From CAYNWT01 sp964450955 (lineage in GTDB: Bacteria > Planctomycetota > Planctomycetia > Planctomycetales > Planctomycetaceae), in NCBI GenBank assembly GCA_964450955.1, contig CAYVFI010000007.1:130907-194906 (forward strand): a stretch of DNA of 64,000 nucleotides, given 5' to 3'. A program made the position numbers and the translations under genes. This document shows positions 16,355-24,224 of this stretch, piece after piece (the stretch's first letter is position 1; every line of letters begins with the position of its first letter). The notes beneath the pieces are model-generated. The model saw nothing but the letters and a program-made list of their open reading frames with translations. It ran no database searches and was not told the DNA's origin.

Positions 16355-19231
16355 ATGATTCGAGCACGTTCAGAGTGGATCGTACGCAAGCGAGACGGCC
16401 GGCTTGTTCCTTTTGAATCAAGCATGATCGAGCGAGCTGTCGCGAACGCCTTCCGCGCAGAATTGAACCTCGCCGAGAACCAGCCGCTGGACGAATCAGT
16501 CGCCGGTGAAGTGGCTGAGATGTCGGAAGAAGTCGCCGCTGAAATCTCCGCAGCAGCAGCAACACCAGATGGTGCTGACGTTGAGAAAATTCAGGACTTC
16601 GTTGAGCTGATGTTAATGAAGCGCGGGCACTACCGTGTGGCTCGCAAATACATCGTCTACCGCGCTGAACACGCCAAGATTCGTTCGCTTCGCGCAACCG
16701 AACCACTGCATGGGCTGGAAGAAGAAGTCCCGTCGCTTCAAATCAAGATGGAAGACGGCCTGCGTGTTCCATTCGATGAAGAACGCATCCGTCGTCGACT
16801 TGCCAAAGCATGCGAAGGCTTGACCAACGTTTGCTCTGTTGAAGACATGCTTGAAGAAGTTCTCAAGTCGATCTTCGATGGAATCTCAGTCACTGAGATC
16901 TACCAGGCGATGATCCTGGCGGCTCGATGCCGTATTGAACGTGATCCTGCTTACGACGTCGTGACGTCACGGCTGATGCTGATGGTCATCGCCAACGAAG
17001 CACTCGGCAGTGCTCCGATTGAAGACGAAGACTACAACAAACTGTACTACAACCAGTTCGAACACTACGTCATCGACGGCATCATCGCCGATCGCCTGAC
17101 ACCAGATCTGCGACAGTACGATCTCACCAAAATTGGTGCGGCTCTGAAACCTGAACGCGACGCATTGTTCAAGTACCCAGGTCTGCAGGCTGTCTACGAC
17201 CGGTACTTGCTGCACATCGATGGTCGCCGCATTGAGACTCCCCAGTACTTCTGGATGCGAGTCGCAATGGGTCTGGCTTCGAAAGAAGAGAACCGCGAAG
17301 AACGCGCGATTCAGTTCTATAACATTCTGTCGTCGCATCGATTCGTATCCGCGACACCAACGTTGTTCAACTCGGCAACACTGCATCCGCAGCTAAGTTC
17401 GTGCTACCTCAGCACGGTCAAAGACGACCTCGATCACATCTTCAAGGCTGTTTCTGACAACGCTCGGTTGTCTAAATGGGCCGGTGGTCTGGGCAACGAC
17501 TGGACACAGATTCGCGCGACGAACTCGCACATCAAAGGAACCAACGGGGCCAGTCAGGGCGTCATTCCGTTTCTCAAGGTTGTTAACGATACGGCCGTAG
17601 CCGTTAACCAGGGCGGCAAACGCAAAGGCGCGGTTTGTTCGTACCTGGAAACGTGGCACCTTGATATCGAAGAGTTCCTGGACCTTCGCAAGAACACCGG
17701 TGACGACCGTCGTCGTACGCACGACATGCACACGGCTAACTGGATTCCAGACCTGTTTATGAAACGGGTGAAGCTGGATCAGGATTGGACGTTGTTCAGC
17801 CCGAACGATGTTCCTGACCTGCACGATCTTGTTGGTCGAGCATTCGAAGAACGTTACGAGGAATACGAACGTCTGGCCGCGGCCGGCAAGGTTCGTCTGC
17901 ACCGTACCGTTTCCGCCAAGGACCTATGGCGAAAGATGCTGACTCGCCTGTTCGAAACGGGTCACCCGTGGATCACCTTCAAAGATCCGTCGAACGTTCG
18001 TTCGCCACAGGATCACGTTGGTGTGGTTCACAGCAGTAACCTGTGTACCGAGATTCTTCTCAACACGTCTGAGAAGGAAACGGCTGTCTGCAACCTTGGT
18101 TCCATCAACCTGTACAAGCACGTTGTTGACGGGAAGTTGGACCTGGAGATGTTGGAAGAGACCATTCGCACCGCAATGCGAATGCTGGACAACGTCATCG
18201 ACATCAACTTCTATCCGACTGAGGAAGCCAAATACAGCAACCAGAAACACCGACCGGTGGGTCTGGGCCTGATGGGTTTCCAGGACGCTCTGGCGGCTCA
18301 GGGTATTGGTTACGCCAGCCAGGAAGCTGTCGAATTCGCCGACCAAAGTATGGAAGCAATTTCGTACTACGCGATCATGGCGAGTGCGTCTTTGGCTCAG
18401 GAACGCGGCACCTACGAAACCTACAACGGTTCGAAATGGGATCGCGGTCTGCTGCCAATCGACACCATCGACGTGCTGGAACAGGAACGCGGTGTTCCCG
18501 TGAACCTCGACCGATCGACAGCACTCGACTGGAAGCCGGTTCGCGAAGCGGTTGCCAAGTTCGGTATGCGTAACAGTAACGTTATGGCGATCGCTCCGAC
18601 TGCGACTATCTCAACCATCATTGGTGTGAGCCAGTCCATCGAGCCGTCGTACAAACAGCTGTACGTGAAGAGTAACCTGAGCGGTGAGTTCACTCATGTA
18701 AACATTGCTTTGGTTAACGAACTGAAAGAACGGAACCTGTGGAACGCCGACATGCTGGAAGCGCTCAAGTACTACGACGGTAACCTGTCGGAAGTACCTG
18801 GCATCCCGGATGAAGTGAAAGCTCGGTATCTGACCGCGTTCGAAATCGATTCCAAGTGGATCATCGAATGTGCGGCTCGTCGCCAGAAGTGGATCGACAT
18901 GGGTCAGAGTCTGAACCTTTACATGCAGGAACCAAGCGGCAAGAAGCTGCATGAGATGTACATGCACGCCTGGGAAACCGGCCTGAAAACGACCTACTAC
19001 CTGCGAACACTCGCAGCGACTCAGGTCGAAAAATCGACGGTCGATATCAACAAGTTTGGTGTTCAGCCTCGCTGGATGAAAAGCAAGAGTGCTTCCAGTG
19101 ACATCGCCATGAACCGGGCCGAAGGTGCCGCTGAGACTCCCGTCCCCGCACCACATGCGGTTCCGGCGACGGACATGTCAAACGTGGAAGCCTGCAGCCT
19201 GGACAATCCAGACTGCGAAGCCTGTCAGTAG
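16355..19231 (+). CDS. nrdA: Class I ribonucleotide reductase, large (alpha) subunit
   Basis: Reduces ribonucleoside diphosphates to deoxyribonucleotides in the cytoplasm, normally with a radical-bearing beta subunit (NrdB). The 958-aa protein has two tandem ATP-cone domains (about residues 5-95 and 120-210), as in the Pseudomonas-type NrdA, giving allosteric on/off control by ATP/dATP. The catalytic NLCTE (around residue 564) carries the thiyl-radical Cys. The radical-transfer tyrosine pair KTTYYLRT (around 878) marks class I rather than the B12-dependent class II. The C-terminal CEACQ supplies the redox Cys pair. ATG 16355 follows AGAGAGGAG with good spacing. No nrdB follows; the gene ends at a strong terminator, so the partner must be encoded elsewhere. 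Confidence 0.95.
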   Translation: MIRARSEWIVRKRDGRLVPFESSMIERAVANAFRAELNLAENQPLDESVAGEVAEMSEEVAAEISAAAATPDGADVEKIQDFVELMLMKRGHYRVARKYIVYRAEHAKIRSLRATEPLHGLEEEVPSLQIKMEDGLRVPFDEERIRRRLAKACEGLTNVCSVEDMLEEVLKSIFDGISVTEIYQAMILAARCRIERDPAYDVVTSRLMLMVIANEALGSAPIEDEDYNKLYYNQFEHYVIDGIIADRLTPDLRQYDLTKIGAALKPERDALFKYPGLQAVYDRYLLHIDGRRIETPQYFWMRVAMGLASKEENREERAIQFYNILSSHRFVSATPTLFNSATLHPQLSSCYLSTVKDDLDHIFKAVSDNARLSKWAGGLGNDWTQIRATNSHIKGTNGASQGVIPFLKVVNDTAVAVNQGGKRKGAVCSYLETWHLDIEEFLDLRKNTGDDRRRTHDMHTANWIPDLFMKRVKLDQDWTLFSPNDVPDLHDLVGRAFEERYEEYERLAAAGKVRLHRTVSAKDLWRKMLTRLFETGHPWITFKDPSNVRSPQDHVGVVHSSNLCTEILLNTSEKETAVCNLGSINLYKHVVDGKLDLEMLEETIRTAMRMLDNVIDINFYPTEEAKYSNQKHRPVGLGLMGFQDALAAQGIGYASQEAVEFADQSMEAISYYAIMASASLAQERGTYETYNGSKWDRGLLPIDTIDVLEQERGVPVNLDRSTALDWKPVREAVAKFGMRNSNVMAIAPTATISTIIGVSQSIEPSYKQLYVKSNLSGEFTHVNIALVNELKERNLWNADMLEALKYYDGNLSEVPGIPDEVKARYLTAFEIDSKWIIECAARRQKWIDMGQSLNLYMQEPSGKKLHEMYMHAWETGLKTTYYLRTLAATQVEKSTVDINKFGVQPRWMKSKSASSDIAMNRAEGAAETPVPAPHAVPATDMSNVEACSLDNPDCEACQ

Positions 19232-19260
19232 CGTAAACCCAGCCTGACAAAACGCGACAC

Positions 19261-19293
19261 AAAGAGCGGCCCCAATTGGGTCGCTCTTTTTTT
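19261..19293 (+). terminator. Rho-independent terminator of nrdA
   Basis: AAAGAGCG at 19261-19268 pairs with CGCTCTTT at 19282-19289 and the stem extends inward through a G-T pair and three C-G pairs to a 5-nt loop (CAATT), about 12 bp in all. It runs into a T tract. It lies 30 bp after the nrdA stop. Confidence 0.9.
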
Positions 19294-19531
19294 GCGCAGT
19301 TGTTTTACGCGCTTGGTTTTCGCAGTGGGGCGACTTGATTCTAAGCGCACCACGAATAGACGCTAAGTCGCAATCGTGGTGAACGACCAACACGCGAAGT
19401 TCCGGGCGTTTGGCTTGCCGTGTCAACGGTGCGGCCACATACCCGGACTGGCTCAAAACCCGCCCGGCTCGCGCTGGCGACAATCGCCTGCGGCTAAACT
19501 AACTCGACCGTTCTGCGGCCGTTAATCGTAA

Positions 19532-20350
19532 TCAGTTAGAAGTCTTAGCCCGCACGCAGCGGAAGCCGACGGCGTCACTGCGCACGTGATCGGGCACGGC
19601 CCAGCGGGTTGATGATTTGCACATCGAGTAATGATCGCGCCACGAGCCGCCACGCATCGTACGCTGAGTTGAACCGGGTAGCCGCTTTGCAGCGGGGTCT
19701 GCGGCGGCCGGACGCCATGGATCAGAAACGTATTCCCAAAGATAACCGTGCATGTCGTAGAGGCCCCATGGGTTTGGTTCTAAAACACCGACGGCCGGAT
19801 CGTTACCGGCAGCGTTGCCATGATGCCACGCGTACTTGTCCAGCAGCGTGGCTTTCGGTTCGGCATCGTCGGGCCCCGTTGGATTTTGTCCGAAGGAGTA
19901 ATCTGTCTTCGTCCCGGCGCGGCAGGCGTATTCCCATTCGGCTTCGGTGGGCAGGCGAATCTTCTCGTCTTCAGCAATCAGTCTCATTCCCCGCAGCATC
20001 GTGGTCGCGCGACTGCAAAACGCCTGGGCTTCAATGTGGCTCATTGATTCCACTGAGTTGCGTGTTCCCTTCCAGCGACTGGGGTTGGAACCCATTACCG
20101 CTTGATAGAGATTCTGCGTTGTCTCGTACTTTGCAATTTCGAATGCGTTGAGCGGTGAATCCGGCTTCGGGAATCTGCCGGTTCCCGGTTTGATAGAAAC
20201 GAATTCTGATGCGAACGTCTTCATCAGCGCCCAGCGATCCTGCGACTTGGGGACCGCATTGCCATGCCCAGCGCAGGCCAGCGTTCGCAGCGTGCCTATA
20301 ACAATCAAAACGCAAATCAGAAGCGGCACAAGTCGGAATAGTCGTTTCAT
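19532..20350 (-). CDS. Exported FGE/SUMF1-fold protein, probably not a true sulfatase activator
   Basis: A 272-aa protein with a signal peptide (LVPLLICVLIVIGTLRTLA) and a formylglycine-generating enzyme-like domain (about residues 45-268; KYETTQNLYQAVMG, RLPTEAEWEYACRAG, GLYDMHGYLWEYVSD, MRGGSWRDH, GFRCVR). Genuine FGEs use two cysteines in a GGSxxCHxSYC-like segment to bind copper and oxidise the sulfatase cysteine. Here that segment reads GGSWRDHYSMC, so the first Cys is Asp and only the second is kept. I infer a binding or other role rather than formylglycine formation. No sulfatase lies nearby. It is divergent from the photolyase gene. Stop at 19532 is unambiguous; the start ATG 20350 gives the signal peptide. 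Confidence 0.82.
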   Translation of the reverse strand: MKRLFRLVPLLICVLIVIGTLRTLACAGHGNAVPKSQDRWALMKTFASEFVSIKPGTGRFPKPDSPLNAFEIAKYETTQNLYQAVMGSNPSRWKGTRNSVESMSHIEAQAFCSRATTMLRGMRLIAEDEKIRLPTEAEWEYACRAGTKTDYSFGQNPTGPDDAEPKATLLDKYAWHHGNAAGNDPAVGVLEPNPWGLYDMHGYLWEYVSDPWRPAAADPAAKRLPGSTQRTMRGGSWRDHYSMCKSSTRWAVPDHVRSDAVGFRCVRAKTSN

Positions 20351-20545
20351 TTCGCACCTTGAATCAAAACCCGGTCGGCAAATCGGCCCACTGGAATATT
20401 ACCGTGCTGATGCAGGTTTTCAGAGTTCGGAAGCACAAAGTTCGCCCCTCGCACGTACCGCTTCACCTGTGCAACCTGATACCCTGTCGCGGTACACTCA
20501 GTGAATACACTCGACGTTCGCGGTCACAAATCCAAGCACCATCTG

Positions 20546-22033
20546 ATGAACTTAGTCCCCCCACTTCGCATCCAGCAACTCAACAACGCCGACATCAATA
20601 ACGATGGCCACTATGTTGTGTACTGGATGACGGCCAATCGACGACTACGCTACAACTTCGCTCTGCAACGCGCTGTCGAAATTGCGAGCGAATTAAAGAA
20701 GCCCCTGCTGGTGTTCGAAGCATTACGTTGCGACTACCAATGGGCCAGCGATCGGCTGCATCGGTTCGTGCTGCAGGGCATGGCCGACCACCGCAGGGTG
20801 CTGGAAGAAACATCAGTCGCGTACTACGCCTGGATCGAACCGAAAAAAAAAGCAGGCCGCGGGCTTCTGGAAGCAATAGCCGACAATGCCTGCGCGGTTG
20901 TTAGCGATGATTTCCCGTGCTTCTTTCTTCCCCGGATGATGAAAGCCGTCGCGCCGCGTTTGAACGTGCGCTTTGAGGTTGTTGATTCCAACGGCTTACT
21001 GCCGATGCGTTCGACCGAACGCATCTTCCCGTCGGCCCACACGTTTCGGCGACATCTCCAAAAAGAGCTTCGTCCGTATCTCGATGAGTTTCCGGAAGAA
21101 GACCCCATCGCGGCGGCCAAACTTCCCAAGGCGCAAGTGCCGGCTGAGATTTTGAAGAAGTGGCCCGCTGCATCGGACGAACTTCTAACCGCAACACCTG
21201 ACGTACTTTCTAAACTGCCAATCGACCACGCAGTGCTTCCGGCGGTGTTTGAAGGCGGTGACGCGGCCGCTTCACAGACACTGGATCGGTTCATGCGATC
21301 GCGACTCAGCCGATACGCGGAAGAACGCAACAACGCTGAAGATGAAGCCGCCAGTGGTCTTTCGCCGTACCTGCACTTTGGTCACATCTCGGCTCACGAA
21401 ATTTTCAACACCATCGCATCGCGCGATGGCTGGACAATGGATCGACTGGCCGAAAAAGCCAGCGGCTCACGCGCGGGGTGGTGGGGGATGAGTGACGAGT
21501 GTGAAAGCTTTCTGGACGAACTCATCACCTGGCGCGAGTTGGGTTACAACATGTGTAGCAAACGCGATGACTTCGAACAGCTGGAATCTCTGCCGGACTG
21601 GGCGCTCAAAACAATGTCCGAACATGCCAATGACCCGCGTGAAGAAATCTATACGGACGAAGAGTTCGAAACAGCTGCGACCTCAGACGATATCTGGAAC
21701 GCGGCCCAACGGCAGTTGGTTCGAGACGGCCGCATGCACAATTACTTGCGGATGCTTTGGGGCAAAAAGATTTACCAGTGGTCTGAAACTCCACAAGATG
21801 CACTGCGCGTGATGATTCACCTTAATAACAAGTACGCCGTGGATGGTCGCAACCCAAATTCGTACTCCGGTATCTTCTGGGTGCTCGGCCGCTACGATCG
21901 CGCTTGGGGCCCCGAACGACCGGTGTTCGGAAAGCTGCGATACATGACGTCAGACAGCACGCGACGAAAGCTCAAGCTGAAAGATTACCTGCAAAGGTAT
22001 TCCGCTAAGAGCCAACGCGGACTGTTTAGCTGA
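20546..22033 (+). CDS. phr: Deoxyribodipyrimidine photolyase, class II type
   Basis: A flavin enzyme that uses blue light to split UV-induced cyclobutane pyrimidine dimers in DNA. The 495-aa protein begins with a Rossmann-like antenna domain (about residues 15-190; YVVYWMTANRRLRYN is typical of class II). The C-terminal FAD-binding domain has GLSPYLHFGHISAHE (about 270), the helix ELITWRELGYNMC, and the class II signature ending NPNSYSGIFWVLGRYDRAW (about 440). ATG 20546 was chosen because the conserved N terminus follows it; the 15 codons before it lack homology-like sequence. No strong Shine-Dalgarno is visible. The gene stands alone on its strand. Confidence 0.93.
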   Translation: MNLVPPLRIQQLNNADINNDGHYVVYWMTANRRLRYNFALQRAVEIASELKKPLLVFEALRCDYQWASDRLHRFVLQGMADHRRVLEETSVAYYAWIEPKKKAGRGLLEAIADNACAVVSDDFPCFFLPRMMKAVAPRLNVRFEVVDSNGLLPMRSTERIFPSAHTFRRHLQKELRPYLDEFPEEDPIAAAKLPKAQVPAEILKKWPAASDELLTATPDVLSKLPIDHAVLPAVFEGGDAAASQTLDRFMRSRLSRYAEERNNAEDEAASGLSPYLHFGHISAHEIFNTIASRDGWTMDRLAEKASGSRAGWWGMSDECESFLDELITWRELGYNMCSKRDDFEQLESLPDWALKTMSEHANDPREEIYTDEEFETAATSDDIWNAAQRQLVRDGRMHNYLRMLWGKKIYQWSETPQDALRVMIHLNNKYAVDGRNPNSYSGIFWVLGRYDRAWGPERPVFGKLRYMTSDSTRRKLKLKDYLQRYSAKSQRGLFS

Positions 22034-22358
22034 ATCGAGGTAACGCGATGGCTGGCTGGCGGGAGTGATTTAAACATCGATTTATCGCCGCCGAACACTC
22101 CTGCTGTTCGGTCCCGACCCGGACTCAACCAGCCCGGCAACACGGGGCTCTCGGTTCTTTCAGCATGCGCTTGCAGCTTAATCTGCCGTTCCTCCCATCC
22201 TCGCCGAAAGTGCCGTCGGATACGCCGGACGCGTAAGCTGACGAAACTACGTCAAGATTGAGGGCACTTTTTGCACCTCAGAACCCACACGAATGACACC
22301 CCTTCGCGCGCTGATTCGCGTTGGACTGACGTGATGTAAGCCCTTGGCTTAGAACGCG
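22034..22358. other. Intergenic region before the amidase promoter
   Basis: About 325 bases with no gene. A GC-rich stretch near 22100-22160 has some pairing potential but lacks an anticodon arm and T-loop, so I do not call a tRNA. The only usable signal is the promoter starting at 22359. Confidence 0.4.
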
Positions 22359-22387
22359 TTGACACGTCTTTTGGGCACGGGTAGATT
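22359..22387 (+). promoter_or_regulatory. Strong candidate sigma-70 promoter of the amidase operon
   Basis: A perfect -35 box TTGACA (22359-22364) lies 17 bp before TAGATT (22382-22387). Transcription should start near 22394, leaving a leader of about 130 nt before the predicted TTG start at 22526. Confidence 0.6.
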
Positions 22388-22525
22388 CCCTTGCGGCGTG
22401 TTGCAAAACAGCTGTTCGGGCGAACGAGTTTGGTTCGTCCACTGAAACACACACAAACAAATACACATATCGTTCCCCACGGATCTCGGGGGCGGAATAA
22501 CGATCTCGTCACGGAGGACAAGCGT

Positions 22526-23305
22526 TTGAAGGCTACGACGATGATCTGTTTGGCGGCTCTAACGGGAACCGGAATGACGGGGTGCATGAACACCGCGTCG
22601 CTGCCGGCATCCCCGACCGTTCAGACACAACGCACGTCGCAAAGCGTTCCGACCTCACATGTCGTACAGTCAGCCGGAGTTGGTTCTGCCGCTCACGAAG
22701 TTGCAAGTCAGACCCACCCACAGTCCGGTCCAGTTTCTAACGTGACTTTCGCAAGTCGGTCTTCCAATCCATGGAAGCCGAAAGTGACCGAGCGAAAGTG
22801 GAAGTACATCGTGCTGCATCACACGGCTTCTGAAGCCGGCAGTGTGAGCAGCATTGACGCGGCACACAAACAACGAAGAGACAGTGCGGGCAAGCCGTGG
22901 CTGGGTATCGGGTACCACTTCGTTATCGGTAACGGCAACGGCATGAAGGATGGTGAGATTCAGCCTTCCTTCCGCTGGACCAGGCAACTTCATGGCGCCC
23001 ATGCGGGCGTCGCAGATTACAATGAAGTTGGGATCGGCATTGTGCTGGTCGGCAATTTCGAAAAGAAGCGGCCAACGGCTGCACAGTTGCGATCGGCTAA
23101 ACGTCTGGTTCAGACGCTGCGATCGTCGTACCAAATCACTTCGAAGAATATTGTGACTCACGGAGACGTGAACAAGACGGCTTGCCCCGGCAGGTATTTT
23201 TCTCTCGCAAGGATTACGGGACTGGATGAAGAAGCGACGCTTGGCGCCGCATCATCCGCAAGCGGCCAACCACTCACCTTTGCAGATCGCAGGGAAGTTC
23301 AATGA
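22526..23305 (+). CDS. N-acetylmuramoyl-L-alanine amidase lipoprotein (Amidase_2 family)
   Basis: Zinc amidase that cuts the bond between MurNAc and the peptide stem of peptidoglycan, predicted outside the inner membrane. The start is probably TTG at 22526: GGAGG lies eight bases upstream, and it gives a lipoprotein signal (KATTMICLAALTGTGMTGC) with the Cys at about residue 20. The frame is open to 22391, but that part overlaps the promoter. The catalytic domain (about residues 80-235) has YIVLHHTASE with the first zinc His, and ITSKNIVTHGDVNKTACPG with the second His and the third ligand Cys. Its stop overlaps the start of the next gene by ATGA. The gene supports the presence of peptidoglycan in this organism. 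Confidence 0.88.
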   Translation: MKATTMICLAALTGTGMTGCMNTASLPASPTVQTQRTSQSVPTSHVVQSAGVGSAAHEVASQTHPQSGPVSNVTFASRSSNPWKPKVTERKWKYIVLHHTASEAGSVSSIDAAHKQRRDSAGKPWLGIGYHFVIGNGNGMKDGEIQPSFRWTRQLHGAHAGVADYNEVGIGIVLVGNFEKKRPTAAQLRSAKRLVQTLRSSYQITSKNIVTHGDVNKTACPGRYFSLARITGLDEEATLGAASSASGQPLTFADRREVQ

Positions 23306-24111
23306 ACTCTCGCCTAAACAAGTACGACCTTTCAACTCTCAGCGCATTCAGTGCGTTGGGGCCACTCGGAACCGATGCCAAGCTGGGCGTTCAGGTTCCT
23401 GAACTTCGCGAACTCATGATGGCCGAGCAAGCCATGCCGGTTGAGTTTGACAACGAAGGTCCTGCGTTCTCGGACTGGCCTGTCGGTGTGCATGTTCCTG
23501 ACTCCTATGAACCGGGCTACGCGTACCCGTTGGTCATTTGGTTACATGAAGATGGTGGCAACGAAGCGGCACTCGACCATGTCATGCCAGCGATTAGTGA
23601 CCGAAACTATATCGGTCTTTCATTCCGAGCCAACTGTCGGATGTCAGCGTGGCCAGTAGAACGCTACCGGTGGTCGATGACGATGGACGAGTCGCGATTC
23701 TTCGAAGAAGTGTTGTATTGCACCGTCGTTCAACTGCGTCGCGCTTACCACATCCACAGCGAACGCATCGCCATCGGCGGTTCAGGGTCCGGAGCGACTT
23801 TGGCACTGCAGACTTTGCTGCGGCGTCCCGATTGGTTTAGTGGCGCGTTTATGTTGGGTGGCCGGATGCCGGCTCTCGAACAACCGATGTTGCATTACCA
23901 ACAGCTTCGCAACAAACGCGTTCTGCAGATCGCAGACACCAGCGACCCACGACTGGATGTGGACGAGTTCAAGAAGCTTCGTCGGCTGCTGTATACGGCC
24001 GGCATGGAAGTCGAAATGTCCGTCGCCGAAACCAACGTCCCCTGCGAAGAAACACTACGCAGCGTGGACTACTGGATGATGGACGCTCTCATGCGTCCCT
24101 CATTCGCCTAG
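23302..24111 (+). CDS. Alpha/beta-hydrolase (esterase/phospholipase-like) fold protein with altered catalytic motif
   Basis: A 269-aa protein coupled to the amidase by an ATGA overlap. The core looks like the PHB depolymerase/carboxylesterase branch of alpha/beta hydrolases: strand plus oxyanion segment YPLVIWLHEDGGNE (about residues 74-87), and a nucleophile elbow IAIGGSGSGATLAL (about 155-168). The usual GxSxG here reads GGSGS. An Asp is available (ADTSDPRLD), but the C-terminal His expected before the last helix is not seen; that region reads NVPCEETLRSVDYW. I therefore think activity is changed or lost. There is no signal peptide, so it is probably cytoplasmic, unlike the amidase. Its role next to a cell-wall enzyme is unclear. 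Confidence 0.72.
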   Translation: MNSRLNKYDLSTLSAFSALGPLGTDAKLGVQVPELRELMMAEQAMPVEFDNEGPAFSDWPVGVHVPDSYEPGYAYPLVIWLHEDGGNEAALDHVMPAISDRNYIGLSFRANCRMSAWPVERYRWSMTMDESRFFEEVLYCTVVQLRRAYHIHSERIAIGGSGSGATLALQTLLRRPDWFSGAFMLGGRMPALEQPMLHYQQLRNKRVLQIADTSDPRLDVDEFKKLRRLLYTAGMEVEMSVAETNVPCEETLRSVDYWMMDALMRPSFA

Positions 24112-24193
24112 CCAAAGCAGGCACCAACGGGACCTGCTTAGGCTGATTCAAACCAGCCACCGGCCCAACGCCCACACCCGTGAGCGCGGCAGC

Positions 24194-24224
24194 CTACCAG
24201 ATACCGATCGAACGGAACGTTTGG
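24194..24224 (-). repeat. Short dispersed repeat, copy 1
   Basis: Read on the minus strand this is CAAACGTTCCGTTCGATCGG followed by TATCTGGT. A near copy with about three changes lies at 30812-30838. Both lie directly after the stop codon of a minus-strand gene and contain the small dyads AACG/CGTT and GAT/ATC. It could be a 3'-end structure or a miniature repeat family. Confidence 0.55.

Noticed and set aside
16355..19231. Class II (B12-dependent) NrdJ
   Set aside because: The C-terminal tyrosine pair KTTYYLRT, NLCTE and tandem ATP-cones match class I NrdA; no cobalamin riboswitch was recognised in the leader.
22090..22165. Possible tRNA in a GC-rich stretch
   Set aside because: No acceptor stem closing the region, no anticodon arm and no proper T-loop GTTCGAnnC context.
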